Shown here: positions 7,533 through 16,882 of the stretch, piece after piece
Numbering within the stretch: position 1 is the first letter of the stretch
How the letters are laid out: each line of letters opens with the position of its first letter
Program-made: the position numbers and the translations under genes
The notes under the pieces: generated by a model
The model's database searches: none
The model's input: only the letters and a program-made list of their open reading frames with translations
Told to the model about the DNA's origin: nothing
Assembly: GCA_900551295.1 (NCBI GenBank)
Contig: URVJ01000001.1
Span: forward strand, 129,495 to 193,494
DNA: 64,000 nucleotides
Direction: 5' to 3'
From: an uncultured Eubacteriales bacterium
Lineage (GTDB): Bacteria; Bacillota; Clostridia; Oscillospirales; CAG-382

Positions 7533-10238
7533 TTAACCTTTTGTTGCGACTATAACTCTGATTCTTCCTCCTTGTTCAGGCTTTTTGTCATAGTATGCCT
7601 TGAACGTGTAGTCTCCGCTTAAAACCTCATCAAGATCTGCATATGTATAAGTCACAATATTTTTGATGAATACTTTTACGTCGTTTGAAAGGAGATATTC
7701 CTTGTCATTCTCGTCATACGCAGCCTTTTTGGTGAGCGTCTCAACATCGATATATGCTCGCATCGGCATTAATGTTTCATCATTCTTAACGCAAGCCGGA
7801 CCTTCGGAAACCTTTGTGCCTATTGCCATTATGCGCTCCGCGCTGTCAACCATATATTTCGTTGAGGTGCTGTTAGACGTAACAACCACGCCGTAATCGT
7901 AAAGATCGCCTGTAAAGTCGTTAAGTATCATCTTGGTGATGTTTCCTGAATCATCGAGCGAATAGAACAGAACTATGTTGCTGAATGTAAACTCGCTTAT
8001 ATCAAGATTTAAGCCTTTGAGTCTTGACGGATAAACTTTTACTGTCTTTGAACCGTTGGTGTCTATGATCTCACAATCGTCTGCAAATTTGCCTTCATAG
8101 AAAGCATTTTTGAGCATTGCCGCAACACCTGCACCGGTTGTCGTTGACATCTTGGATATTCTTACCGACTCGCCGAAATATACCCTTACTATGCTTCCGA
8201 CAGGCAGATATTTGTTCTCAAATTCATAAGTCAATGCCGTATTTGACGTATCGGTAACCGTGACATAATCCGCGGTATATGCCATTCCGTCGGACTTTGT
8301 AAACTGCTTTTGACCTATATCGGTAACAACGCCGTATACAATACCGGAAATGTTTTCGGTTGACGTAACGCCTGCGACGCCGTCCTTGCCGAGAAGCAAT
8401 GTAACGTCATCTCCGACATGATAAGTGCCGAGGCTTGAGAGGTCATATGACGCCTGAGATGCCTCAATAGAATATGTTTTGCCTGCCACAACGACGGAAG
8501 TAGGTGAAATTACGGGATTAACCGCCTCAACGGTTCCGCTTACCGTATCTCTGTATATCCATACAGTCTTTAAAAGTTCGGAGTAATAATAAACATCGTA
8601 CTGCCTTATTTCGGAGGACGAAATTGTACTGCTGCCTTTATAAATTACGGCGTCGGCTATATCAAACGGAAGTTTTTCGGCCTTTCTGTCAGCACCAATG
8701 ATGTACGGACCTTTAAGTGTAGAAGAAACAACTTCGGAATAAGAGGAATCGTTGTCTTTGTTTCCTATATCGCTTGTATTTGCGCTGTAAATATCTACAA
8801 CTTCCTTATCCTTGCCGAGAATAAGCGTTACATAATCGTTTTCTGAGAATTCGCCGTATGCAGAAACCTTATATTTTGCACTGTCCGTTGCAAGAACATA
8901 GCTTTTTCCGCCGATCATGACAGTATCATTTCCGGCTGCGCTTATAACGCCGGACTGCGTATCGCGAAATACCCATATTGTATTGAACTGTTCGGAATAA
9001 TAAACAACGTCATTGTACTTAATATCCGAAAGCTTTGCCGAAACACCGTTCAAAAATACGCTTGCGCCGTTTACGTCAAAGGGTATCTTCTGTTTCCATG
9101 CTGAAGAACTGTCATCGGCGGAAACAAGTATCGGTTTGCTTATTGTTTCGTTCACCATTTCAACGTATGTTGAATTGTCCGTATTATCCGCAATTCTGTC
9201 AATAGAACCGTCGATAGCGTCAACACATATACCGTTCATTCCGAGAAGCAGCGTTACAAACGGTTTATCCGATCCGTATTTTCCGCTGTTGCTGAACTTG
9301 TTTTTAACTGAGTTTGTAAGCAGCTGATATGTCTTTCCGGAGAGATTTACCGCAGACGGGGAATTGTTTATCTGATTTACCGAGAGTACGACGCCTGTTG
9401 CCGTTTTTCTGTAAACAACGAGCGACTTGAAAGCCTCCATATAGTAAACAACGTCGTTTTCACGTATATCTTTTACCGAAATGTTTTTGCCCGAAAGCAC
9501 TGCCTCGGTTTTGTCTGTTACTGCAAACGGTATATTCTTTTTCCAGTCTGACGTGCCGTTTACAACTACCGGTCCCTTAATCTTATTCTCATAGAGCGCA
9601 TTGTAATCGACAACGCCCTCGTCATTCACGGAATATCCGAGAGTCGCGGAATAGATCTGACCCGACTTTGTTTTTGTGCAGAGTACGTTATACAGGAGCC
9701 TCATGCACTCTTTTCTTGTAAGCGCCTGTCCCTGAACTGCGGAAATTCCGTCATTAAGCTCAAGTGTGCGGTATTTTGCAAGCTGATCGGACGGATACGG
9801 ACCTAAAAAGTCTGATGTCGTATATCCCAGGAGCTTTAGGGCTATCGTAACCGCTTCTTCGAGCTTTACATTTTCATCGGGTCTGAATGTACCGTCAAGA
9901 TATCCGTTTATAAGACCGTTCTTTACGCCTACCGAAATATATCCCGCGCCCCAATAAATGTTTTTAACGTCTGAGAACAGCGATACGTTAAGCTTTGCCT
10001 CGGTTGCGTCATCTTTTGCGGAAGAAGCGCATACCGCCATTTTTATAAACTGCGCACGTGTAACCTTGTCATCAAGGTTCATATTGCCGTTTTCATCACC
10101 GTTGGCAATGCCGAGCAGCTTAATTACGTTTATAACTTCGTCTTCGGAAACATTTGCGGCTTTTGTACCGGCGGCAAATACGTTAAAGGAGAAAGCGCAC
10201 ATAACTGCCGCAAGCAAAATTCCAATTATCCTTTTCAT
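7533..10238 (-). CDS. SLH-domain surface protein with three tandem ~115-residue repeats
   Basis: An exported, cell-wall-bound protein of 901 residues. The start used is ATG 10238 (GGAAAGGG nine bases upstream), which gives a clean signal peptide (MKRIIGILLAAVMCAFSFNVFA). An upstream in-frame start at 10295 would hide it. Residues ~30-200 hold SLH repeats: VTRAQFIKMAV, FSDVKNIYWGAGYI with GLINGYLDGTFRPDENVKLE, and a weaker third with ALTRKECMRLL. Three copies of an unassigned module follow at about residues 219-335, 366-480 and 506-620. Each has G/KP-xxV, IPFDV, (N)DVVYYSE-x-F, a VxRDTxSG strand, GKTY and VTLLLGKDG. The remaining ~280 residues match nothing I know. It lies 37 bases after the exporter permease stop and may be in that operon. 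Confidence 0.85.
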   Translation of the reverse strand: MKRIIGILLAAVMCAFSFNVFAAGTKAANVSEDEVINVIKLLGIANGDENGNMNLDDKVTRAQFIKMAVCASSAKDDATEAKLNVSLFSDVKNIYWGAGYISVGVKNGLINGYLDGTFRPDENVKLEEAVTIALKLLGYTTSDFLGPYPSDQLAKYRTLELNDGISAVQGQALTRKECMRLLYNVLCTKTKSGQIYSATLGYSVNDEGVVDYNALYENKIKGPVVVNGTSDWKKNIPFAVTDKTEAVLSGKNISVKDIRENDVVYYMEAFKSLVVYRKTATGVVLSVNQINNSPSAVNLSGKTYQLLTNSVKNKFSNSGKYGSDKPFVTLLLGMNGICVDAIDGSIDRIADNTDNSTYVEMVNETISKPILVSADDSSSAWKQKIPFDVNGASVFLNGVSAKLSDIKYNDVVYYSEQFNTIWVFRDTQSGVISAAGNDTVMIGGKSYVLATDSAKYKVSAYGEFSENDYVTLILGKDKEVVDIYSANTSDIGNKDNDSSYSEVVSSTLKGPYIIGADRKAEKLPFDIADAVIYKGSSTISSSEIRQYDVYYYSELLKTVWIYRDTVSGTVEAVNPVISPTSVVVAGKTYSIEASQASYDLSSLGTYHVGDDVTLLLGKDGVAGVTSTENISGIVYGVVTDIGQKQFTKSDGMAYTADYVTVTDTSNTALTYEFENKYLPVGSIVRVYFGESVRISKMSTTTGAGVAAMLKNAFYEGKFADDCEIIDTNGSKTVKVYPSRLKGLNLDISEFTFSNIVLFYSLDDSGNITKMILNDFTGDLYDYGVVVTSNSTSTKYMVDSAERIMAIGTKVSEGPACVKNDETLMPMRAYIDVETLTKKAAYDENDKEYLLSNDVKVFIKNIVTYTYADLDEVLSGDYTFKAYYDKKPEQGGRIRVIVATKG

Positions 10239-10275
10239 TGTGTCATACCCTTTCCTGAATGTATATATATCGGTA

Positions 10276-11472
10276 TTATTCATGGTGCAGCGCATCTATC
10301 GGATTAAGCTTTGCAGCCTTATTTGCCGGCAGGTATCCGAAAAGAATACCGATTCCGACTGAAATACCGAATGATATGAGAATCGAAGAAGTCGTCGGAA
10401 TTGCTTTCATATCCATTGACTGCTGAATTATTGTTGTAATTACAGACGCAATTCCTATACCGGAAAGTATTCCTATAAGACCGCCGAGAGCGCTTGTTGT
10501 GGCTGCTTCTATAACAAACTGCATTCTTATATGCTTTCCCTTTGCACCGAGCGCCTTTCTGATACCTATTTCGCGCGTTCGTTCGGTAACCGATACAAGC
10601 ATTATGTTCATAATTCCTATGCCTCCGACAAGCAGCGAAATCGCCGCAATTGCCGCAAGCACGAATACCATTGTGCTCATCATCTCGTTCATTACGTCAA
10701 GAATTTCGGTAAGGCTTGATACATAGTAGTAATCTTCGTTTTTGAAAGTGCTGTAAAGGCGGTTCTTGATTATATCCATGCCTTCGGATACGGTATCCTG
10801 GTCTTTTGCTACAAACGTGAACGAATTTATGTCAGACATTCTCGACAAGAATTTTGCACCGGAAGAGTAGGGAACATATATAAAGTTATCAAGTCCGTCC
10901 TCGTCTGTCTTATCGTCCTGTTCTTCGACAGTACCTATTATCGTATATCTGTCGCCGTTTATCTTTATTGTGTTTCCGACAGCGTTTCCGCCGTATACAA
11001 CGTAATTGTAAAACGCGCCCACAACGCAGACCTTGCTGTAATTTGCAATATCGACATAAGATATATTTCTGCCGTTCTCGAGATTATAGGTCTTTATGTC
11101 AAGATAATCTTCGCTTACGCCCGTAATCGACGGCGTATATATCTCGTTGTCCGAACCTCTTACCTGAGCCATCATTACGTTTACCGTCGGGGACATATAT
11201 GTAAATACGTCCCGGTTTTCATCAAACAACTCATACATATCGTCTACGTCAACGGTTCTCGAAGAACCTCTGCCGGAAATATTTACGCTTATCTGAGTTG
11301 TGCCCATGCTCTCGAAACTTTCGTTCATGTACGTTGTCATGCCGTTTCCGAGAGACATTATGACGATTACCGCCGCAACGCCGATAATAATACCGAGCAT
11401 TGTCAGAAAAGAACGCATTTTGCTTGTTTTAAGGCTCTTGAACGCCATTAAAAAGCATTGTCCTATACCCAT
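10276..11472 (-). CDS. MacB-type ABC transporter permease
   Basis: Integral membrane part of a MacAB-like exporter. Residues 15-42 form the first membrane helix (FLTMLGIIIGVAAVIVIMSL) after the KTSKMRS amphipathic segment. A ~220-residue extracytoplasmic domain follows, then three helices starting VFVLAAIAAISLLVGGIGIM. The family signature ERTREIGIRKALGAKGKHI lies after helix 2 and the protein ends PANKAAKLNPIDALHHE. Its ATG overlaps the stop of the ATPase gene (TAATG), so the two are translationally coupled. Such systems export macrolides, peptides or lipids; the substrate is not shown. Confidence 0.92.
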   Translation of the reverse strand: MGIGQCFLMAFKSLKTSKMRSFLTMLGIIIGVAAVIVIMSLGNGMTTYMNESFESMGTTQISVNISGRGSSRTVDVDDMYELFDENRDVFTYMSPTVNVMMAQVRGSDNEIYTPSITGVSEDYLDIKTYNLENGRNISYVDIANYSKVCVVGAFYNYVVYGGNAVGNTIKINGDRYTIIGTVEEQDDKTDEDGLDNFIYVPYSSGAKFLSRMSDINSFTFVAKDQDTVSEGMDIIKNRLYSTFKNEDYYYVSSLTEILDVMNEMMSTMVFVLAAIAAISLLVGGIGIMNIMLVSVTERTREIGIRKALGAKGKHIRMQFVIEAATTSALGGLIGILSGIGIASVITTIIQQSMDMKAIPTTSSILISFGISVGIGILFGYLPANKAAKLNPIDALHHE

Positions 11473-12242
11473 TAATGCTGCGCCTCCTCCGACACGGTTT
11501 TCTGCTGACTTTTAAGCAGCGGATCATCTTCAAAGGCAACGTCTGCCTGAACAACTGCCTCGGGATCGTCCGCAGAACCGTCATATACTATCTGTCCGTC
11601 GTGAAGTCTGATTATACGTTTTGCCGACTTTGCAATGCCGTTGTCGTGCGTTATAAGCACTATTGTATTGCCTTCGGCATTAAGCTTCTGCAAAAATTCG
11701 AGAACTTCGCGACCTGTTCTTGAGTCGAGAGCGCCCGTAGGCTCATCGGCAAGTATTACCGACGGATTTCCGGCAAGCGCACGCGCTATTGATACTCTCT
11801 GCTGCTGACCGCCCGAAAGCTGAGAGGGGTAATTCTTTGCTTTTGCGGCAAGTCCGACGCGTTCAAGCGAATGCATAGCGGCTTCTCTGCGCTCCGATTT
11901 GTCAAATCCTGCATAGAGCAGGGGAAGTTCAACATTTTCGACTACCGTAAGTTTCGGAATAAGGTTATACTGCTGGAAAATAAATCCGAGCATTTTATTT
12001 CTTATTTCCGCAAGTTCGTCGTCGTCCATTGTGCTTACGTCAACGCCGTTTAACAGATATTTACCCTTTGTAGGGACGTCAAGACAGCCTATAATGTTCA
12101 TTATCGTAGATTTACCCGAGCCTGACTGTCCGACTATGGCGACAAACTCACCTTTGTCTATATGTATATTTACATCGTTTGAAGCGTAGGTCGTGGTGTC
12201 GCCGTTGACATAAATCTTATAAATATGTTCAAGTGTTATCAA
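11472..12242 (-). CDS. ABC transporter ATPase (MacB/LolD type)
   Basis: Energises the adjacent permease. Seen: Walker A GQSGSGKST at residue ~37, Q-loop region FIFQQYNLIPKLTVVENVELPL typical of the LolD/MacB group, signature LSGGQQQR, Walker B VILADEPTGALD and switch H in LITHD. The last ~40 residues are an acidic, family-atypical tail. It lies 15 bases downstream of the membrane fusion protein and overlaps the permease start. Confidence 0.95.
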   Translation of the reverse strand: MITLEHIYKIYVNGDTTTYASNDVNIHIDKGEFVAIVGQSGSGKSTIMNIIGCLDVPTKGKYLLNGVDVSTMDDDELAEIRNKMLGFIFQQYNLIPKLTVVENVELPLLYAGFDKSERREAAMHSLERVGLAAKAKNYPSQLSGGQQQRVSIARALAGNPSVILADEPTGALDSRTGREVLEFLQKLNAEGNTIVLITHDNGIAKSAKRIIRLHDGQIVYDGSADDPEAVVQADVAFEDDPLLKSQQKTVSEEAQH

Positions 12243-12257
12243 TGTCAGCTCACCTCG

Positions 12258-14543
12258 TTAAAATCCTCCGGGGCCGCCACCGCCGGGTTCTCCGCCCATG
12301 CCTCCGGGGCCGCCTCCAAATCCGCCGTACTGACCTTGCTGCTGTGCGGTCGAATTGCCGATACCCGCTGCATTTGCCTCGTCGAGTATAACAACATCTC
12401 CGACTTCGAGTCCTTCGGTTATTTCGACGTAATCATCATCATTGATACCTATCTTGACTGGAACTTCATCATAAGATGTATCGGAAGAAACCGACGAATA
12501 GTCACCGGGCGTCATTTCATCAACCGATTTTGCCGCCGCTGCGGTTCTGTTGTTTCCTTTACCTGAGTTCTTAGCTCCGTCCTGCGGCATTTCGGGCATC
12601 TCACCGTCCTTGGGAATCTGCGTGTTTTCGGGCATTTCAGGCATATTTTCGGGTGCATTTGAGTTATTTTCAAATTCCGGCTTTGCATTTTCCGAATTAT
12701 CCGCAGCGTTATCCTGCGAGACAGTGCCGTCTGAGTGCTTAACAACTTTTACAACATTACCGCGCTGAACTGCGGCAAGAGGAACAGCAATAGCATTTTC
12801 GACTTTCTTTACTACAATATCCGCGTCGATGTTCATGCCGGGCTTTAACATCTGTGTTTCATCGGTAACTTCAAGCGTAAGCGTTCCCATATCGGAAGAA
12901 AATGAATAATAGCTGTCGCCTGCATTGTAAGTACCGTCGGAAAGAGCGGTAAGGTTCTTTTCGCCTGCGGCATAGGTTCTTGTGCCGTCCTCGGCGGTTG
13001 CCGCCGTGATCTTTATATCCGAGCCGTAATTATACACGGTTCTGCCGTTTTCAACAGCCGTTCCGGAAAGTTTATACTGCTTTACGGTAGAAGTTTTGCC
13101 GGTCTTGTATGTCTTGTGAACCGTTCCGTCCTCATCTGTCGTGCGCTTATCTTCGTCCTCGATGTTTTCTATTGTAACTTCAACAGGGTAAACCGTCGTT
13201 CCGTTGGTTGTCGAACCCTGAATACTGATATTTGTAACAGTGCCGTGATATTCTTTTCCGGTTCTTGCGTCGGAAGTTATAACAACGTCCTGTCCGAGAG
13301 AAAGGTCGTCTATATCAAGTTCGTCTATACTCATTTCAAACTTGAACGCCGACATATCGTAAATTACCGCAAGAGCAGAGCCGCCGTTGGTTCCGCCGCT
13401 GCCGAGAGTATCTCCGGCTTTGTAATCCTTTGAAATTACAGTACCTGCAATAGGAGAAGTGATGTTATAATTGTCGTACGCGTCGAGTGCGTCGGAAAGC
13501 GATGTTTTTGCGTCGTCGAGACTGAGTTCAAGGCTCTCTATCTGATTGTCGATATTTGTGCTTGTGAGCTTTATAACAACATCGTCCTTGGAAACTCGGT
13601 CGCCCTCGTCCTTGTATATTATACTTACATCGCCGTTTGTTTCAGCGACAATTTTACCTTCGTCATTGTAGTAGAAGTTGGCGTTCTGAGTGCAGGCAGC
13701 GTCGCCGATCTTTGCAAATGCAGTCGTTTCGGGTGTTATACCGCCGCTGTTCTTTACCTTGATTTTTACAGTTCTCGTAACAACTCCGAGAGAGCTTACG
13801 CCGGTCGTTGTGCTGACTTCGGACACAGTACCGTAGACCGTTTCATAGCTTGAATCGACGGTAAGCTCGGCGGTATCTCCGACTTTGATGTTCGCAGCGT
13901 CGGTCGCCATGAAAGGAGAGTCTATGCACATGGTGTCCTTGTCGATTATATCGGCAATGGTCATACCTGCCGTAACTTCGTCGCCGACTTCAACGTACAT
14001 TTTCTGAATTACACCGCTGTTTTTAGCTTTGATATTAAGCTTATCGCGGTTTTCATATGCGTCTTTAAGCGAACGCTCTGCGTTTTTGACGGAGTTTTCA
14101 GCACGCTTAACGCTTGAATCGAGATTCTTTGAATCTATCTCGTAAAGAAGCTGGTCCTTGACGACTGTATCGCCCTCGTCAAAATAATCCGCCGTAATAT
14201 CGCCGCTTACAAGCGCGGTAATTGTGTACGAATCGTTCGGCTGGATTGTTCCCGAACTTGTGAGAGTCTTTGTTATGGTTCTTGTCGAAACGCTGTATAC
14301 GGAAAGATCATTCAAACCGGAATTTTTATTTTCGGATTTGAAAAATCCCATTTTCCATGCCGCAAGCGCTATGACGGCAAGTATGATTATTACATATGTA
14401 ACAATCTTTTTGATTTTTTTGCGTCTTTTTTTATTTACGGGCTTTTTTTCCTTGGTCTTTTTCGCAGGCTCCGCGTTCTGTTGTTCCGGTACGGCCGCCG
14501 TCTGAGTCTGTTCGGAAAGCTTGCTTGAAGTTTCGTTACTCAT
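12258..14543 (-). CDS. Efflux membrane fusion protein (HlyD/RND adaptor type) with duplicated lipoyl halves and Gly-rich tail
   Basis: A 761-residue adaptor. A basic cytoplasmic start rich in K/E is followed by one membrane helix at ~47-66 (IVTYVIIILAVIALAAW-like). Residues ~85-200 and ~290-380 each contain a barrel-sandwich/lipoyl half with a coiled-coil stretch (VVKDQLLYEIDSKNLDS and VSKDDVVIKLTSTNIDN), so the module appears twice. This is unusual for the family and explains the length against a common ~350-450. A late beta-barrel segment ends EVGDVVILDEA, and the protein closes with a Gly-rich run (GGFGGGPGGMGGEPGGG). It is first gene of the exporter operon. An AAAGGAAA ribosome site precedes the ATG. 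Confidence 0.88.
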   Translation of the reverse strand: MSNETSSKLSEQTQTAAVPEQQNAEPAKKTKEKKPVNKKRRKKIKKIVTYVIIILAVIALAAWKMGFFKSENKNSGLNDLSVYSVSTRTITKTLTSSGTIQPNDSYTITALVSGDITADYFDEGDTVVKDQLLYEIDSKNLDSSVKRAENSVKNAERSLKDAYENRDKLNIKAKNSGVIQKMYVEVGDEVTAGMTIADIIDKDTMCIDSPFMATDAANIKVGDTAELTVDSSYETVYGTVSEVSTTTGVSSLGVVTRTVKIKVKNSGGITPETTAFAKIGDAACTQNANFYYNDEGKIVAETNGDVSIIYKDEGDRVSKDDVVIKLTSTNIDNQIESLELSLDDAKTSLSDALDAYDNYNITSPIAGTVISKDYKAGDTLGSGGTNGGSALAVIYDMSAFKFEMSIDELDIDDLSLGQDVVITSDARTGKEYHGTVTNISIQGSTTNGTTVYPVEVTIENIEDEDKRTTDEDGTVHKTYKTGKTSTVKQYKLSGTAVENGRTVYNYGSDIKITAATAEDGTRTYAAGEKNLTALSDGTYNAGDSYYSFSSDMGTLTLEVTDETQMLKPGMNIDADIVVKKVENAIAVPLAAVQRGNVVKVVKHSDGTVSQDNAADNSENAKPEFENNSNAPENMPEMPENTQIPKDGEMPEMPQDGAKNSGKGNNRTAAAAKSVDEMTPGDYSSVSSDTSYDEVPVKIGINDDDYVEITEGLEVGDVVILDEANAAGIGNSTAQQQGQYGGFGGGPGGMGGEPGGGGPGGF

Positions 14544-14749
14544 GTGATGTTTCCTTTCTGAAATAAATTCTTTTCAGTTCATGAGTAATTGTACATATTT
14601 TTTGTGAATTCAGTAAGTTACGAATGTGACGTTTATCTGTAATTTTTTGCACTCTTTGTTTACAATTTGGTATAAATAACAAAATCCGGTCGGCATAAAG
14701 TCGATCGGGCAGGCAAATTAGCTAAAACTAACTGCATAGTGTTCAGTAA

Positions 14750-14917
14750 TTATTTTTTGTGATATTCTTCAAAAAGGTCATTCGGGGTACATTCAAGAAT
14801 ATTGCAGAGAGCTTCAAGATTATCATATTTTATAGCCGAGGTCTGATTGTTGACAAGTTTATTAAAATTCTTATAGCTAAAACCAAGCTGAATATAAAGC
14901 CAATACTTGTTTTTTTC
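14750..14917 (-). pseudogene. Truncated XRE-family HTH regulator (C-terminal remnant)
   Basis: Reading minus from about 14917 to a TAA at 14750 gives 55 codons containing KYWLYIQLGFSYKNFNKLVN and YDNLEALCNILECTPNDLF. That is helices 2-5 of the YozG/HTH_26-type small XRE regulators. The normal N-terminus (start codon and first helix) is missing: the frame runs into the SLH remnant encoded on the other strand at about 14918. A dead fragment is the simplest reading. Confidence 0.7.
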
Positions 14918-14920
14918 TTT

Positions 14921-15082
14921 TACAAAGCCGGTATAGTTACGGGCGACGCAAGAACGCGCCTATACCGTCCCGAAGACAATCTGACGCGTGCGGAGGCTTG
15001 TGTTATTTTCACGAGAATTGCCGTTTCGAGCATGAGAGTTTCGTCGTTTGATCAGAAAATAACTCCGATATTTACACGTTAA
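14921..15082 (+). pseudogene. SLH-domain remnant (3' end of an S-layer homology gene)
   Basis: Reading plus from 14921 to the TAA at 15080-15082 gives KAGIVTGDARTRLYRPEDNL then TRAEACVIFTRIA, the second half of an SLH repeat, followed by a short tail. No signal peptide or SLH start lies upstream, since the sequence there belongs to the oppositely oriented XRE remnant. An open frame starting near 14759 fuses the two by chance. Confidence 0.7.
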
Positions 15083-15127
15083 AAACTGAGCTTTAGATTT
15101 TGACAGAAATAATAATGTTTCAGCTCC

Positions 15128-15156
15128 TTGACTTTTTCTATAATTCAGAGTATAAT
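15128..15156 (+). promoter_or_regulatory. Promoter of the Mrp/ApbC gene
   Basis: TTGACT (15128-15133), 17-base spacer, TATAAT (15151-15156), about 50 bases before the ATG. Confidence 0.7.
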
Positions 15157-15206
15157 GATAGTTGTAGATTTTTTGGCATTAAATTATGCCTGAAGGAGGA
15201 ATACAA

Positions 15207-16034
15207 ATGGCTGAAAACTGCACTCACGATTGCTCAAGCTGTTCGGAAAACTGTTCTTCACGTGACAAGACAAGCATGATTGAACCGTTAAACGAAAACA
15301 GCAGCGTTAAAAAAGTTATAGGCATAGTCAGCGGCAAAGGCGGCGTCGGAAAATCAATGGTAACTTCCTTGATTTCAGTTCTGCTTGCGCGCAAGGGCTA
15401 CAATATAGGAATTCTTGACGCGGACGTTACAGGTCCGTCGATACCCAAGGCGTTCGGAATTCACGGAAAAATAACAGGCTACGACGGTCTTATGATACCC
15501 AAGACTTCTCACAGCGGTATCAAGATTATGTCGGCAAATCTCTTGCTTGAAAGGGAAGACCTCCCCGTAATTTGGAGAGGCCCTATCATTGCAGGTGCCG
15601 TAAAACAGTTCTGGACAGATACGGTCTGGGAAGACATTGATTTTATGTTTGTGGATATGCCTCCCGGAACCGGTGATGTTCCGCTTACGGTGTTCCAGTC
15701 GCTTCCTCTCGACGGAATAGTGATGGTTACAAGCCCGCAGGAACTTGTTTCGCTCGTCGTTTCAAAGGCGGTCAATATGGCAAAGTCCATGGAAATACCG
15801 ATACTCGGTCTTGTTGAAAATATGAGTTATGCCGTCTGTCCCGACTGCGGTAAGAAGATTGAAATTTTCGGCAAGAGCAAGACCGAAGAAACCGCAAAGG
15901 CACAAGGACTTGAACTGCTTGCGAGAGTTCCGTTCTGTCCCGATATAGCGTCGCTTACCGACAAGGGAGAAATCGAAAAGTTCAGCGGCGATTATCTTGA
16001 TAAGGTTGCCGATAAGGTCGAAAAACTGCTTTAA
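15207..16034 (+). CDS. Mrp/NBP35-family iron-sulfur carrier P-loop ATPase (ApbC-like)
   Basis: Assembles or carries Fe-S clusters in the cytoplasm. Seen: a Cys-rich N-terminus (MAENCTHDCSSCSENCSSRD), deviant Walker A GKGGVGKSMV, the D-A-D segment of MinD/Mrp proteins (GILDADVTGPSIPKAFG), DMPPGTGD, and the C-terminal CPDCGKKIEIFG with the CxxC that holds the bridging cluster. The ATG at 15207 is preceded by AAGGAGG at good spacing; an upstream in-frame ATG at 15186 would run through that ribosome site. It is monocistronic, between its own promoter and a terminator. Confidence 0.93.
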   Translation: MAENCTHDCSSCSENCSSRDKTSMIEPLNENSSVKKVIGIVSGKGGVGKSMVTSLISVLLARKGYNIGILDADVTGPSIPKAFGIHGKITGYDGLMIPKTSHSGIKIMSANLLLEREDLPVIWRGPIIAGAVKQFWTDTVWEDIDFMFVDMPPGTGDVPLTVFQSLPLDGIVMVTSPQELVSLVVSKAVNMAKSMEIPILGLVENMSYAVCPDCGKKIEIFGKSKTEETAKAQGLELLARVPFCPDIASLTDKGEIEKFSGDYLDKVADKVEKLL

Positions 16035-16066
16035 AAATAAGAAAAAAATTTAATATTTCCTGACAG

Positions 16067-16098
16067 CAATACCTGAAATACGGTATTGTTGTTTTTTA
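16067..16098 (+). terminator. Terminator of the Mrp/ApbC gene
   Basis: CAATACC (16067-16073) pairs with GGTATTG (16082-16088), followed by TTGTTTTTTATT. Confidence 0.7.
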
Positions 16099-16124
16099 TT
16101 ATATATACTGCAAAAAATTATAAA

Positions 16125-16165
16125 CCCCTTATGACAGAGAAATCCATCATAAGGGGCAATTTTTA
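16125..16165. terminator. Strong hairpin terminator facing the cytidylate-kinase-like gene
   Basis: CCCCTTATGA (16125-16134) pairs perfectly with TCATAAGGGG (16147-16156). T-rich sequence follows on both strands, so it can serve the minus-strand gene ending at 16179. Confidence 0.7.
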
Positions 16166-16178
16166 TGCATTAAAAAGC

Positions 16179-16790
16179 TTATTTATGCGCAGCCTCGTAC
16201 TGATTTACATAGTCAGCGAGAAGCTCAACCGCAGCGTCTACGCCGACGGAATCGCAGTTGAGAGCCATATTGTAATTAGCAATATCGCCCCAACGTCTTG
16301 ACGTATAGTAATTATAGTACGTCGCACGCTTTTTGTCTTTCTGTTCAATGGTGCTCTCGGCTTTTTCTTCCGGAATATTATAATACTTGACAACACGCTT
16401 TTTACGGCTTTCCATATCTGAACTTATAAAGAAGTCAATGACATTGTCGTAATCGCGCAAAACATAATCTGAACAGCGACCGACTATAACACACGGTCCT
16501 TTATCAGCGCACTTTTTTATAATATCCGACTGCACAATGTAAACCTGGTCCGAAAGCGGAAGTCCGTAAACTCCTGCCGCTGAACCGAACATGGAAAGCG
16601 AATACAAAAGGCTGTGTGTGGATATTTGCTCGGCTTTCTCAAAGATATTCTCGGCATAGCCGCTCTCTTTTGCAGCCATTGTAATAATTTCGTTGTCGTA
16701 GTAGGGGATACCGAGCTTTTCCGCGAGCTTCTTGGCTATATATCTGCCGCCGCTGCCATACTGACGGCTTATCGTAATTATTGATTTCAT
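16179..16790 (-). CDS. Cytidylate kinase-like family protein
   Basis: A P-loop nucleoside monophosphate kinase relative of 203 residues, starting MKSIITISRQYGSGGRYIAK with the GSGG loop in place of GxxGxGK. It continues with LGIPYYDNEI, VIVGRCSDYVL and the lid-like RKKRVVKYYN followed by a KDKKRATYYNYYT segment, as in the Cytidylate_kin2 group. The start is ATG 16790 after GGAAGGTG; a longer upstream start adds 17 residues without homology. Its physiological substrate is unproven. Confidence 0.85.
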   Translation of the reverse strand: MKSIITISRQYGSGGRYIAKKLAEKLGIPYYDNEIITMAAKESGYAENIFEKAEQISTHSLLYSLSMFGSAAGVYGLPLSDQVYIVQSDIIKKCADKGPCVIVGRCSDYVLRDYDNVIDFFISSDMESRKKRVVKYYNIPEEKAESTIEQKDKKRATYYNYYTSRRWGDIANYNMALNCDSVGVDAAVELLADYVNQYEAAHK

Positions 16791-16882
16791 AAAGATGCAC
16801 ACCTTCCGTTGAGTAATTTCTGTGGAAGTATTATAACACAATACACAAAAAAATTCAAGTACCTAAAGCAAAAATGTACAAA

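Noticed and set aside
14759..15082. A 107-codon plus-strand gene
   Set aside because: Only its second half is coding-like (SLH remnant); the first half is antisense to the XRE remnant and there is no start site.
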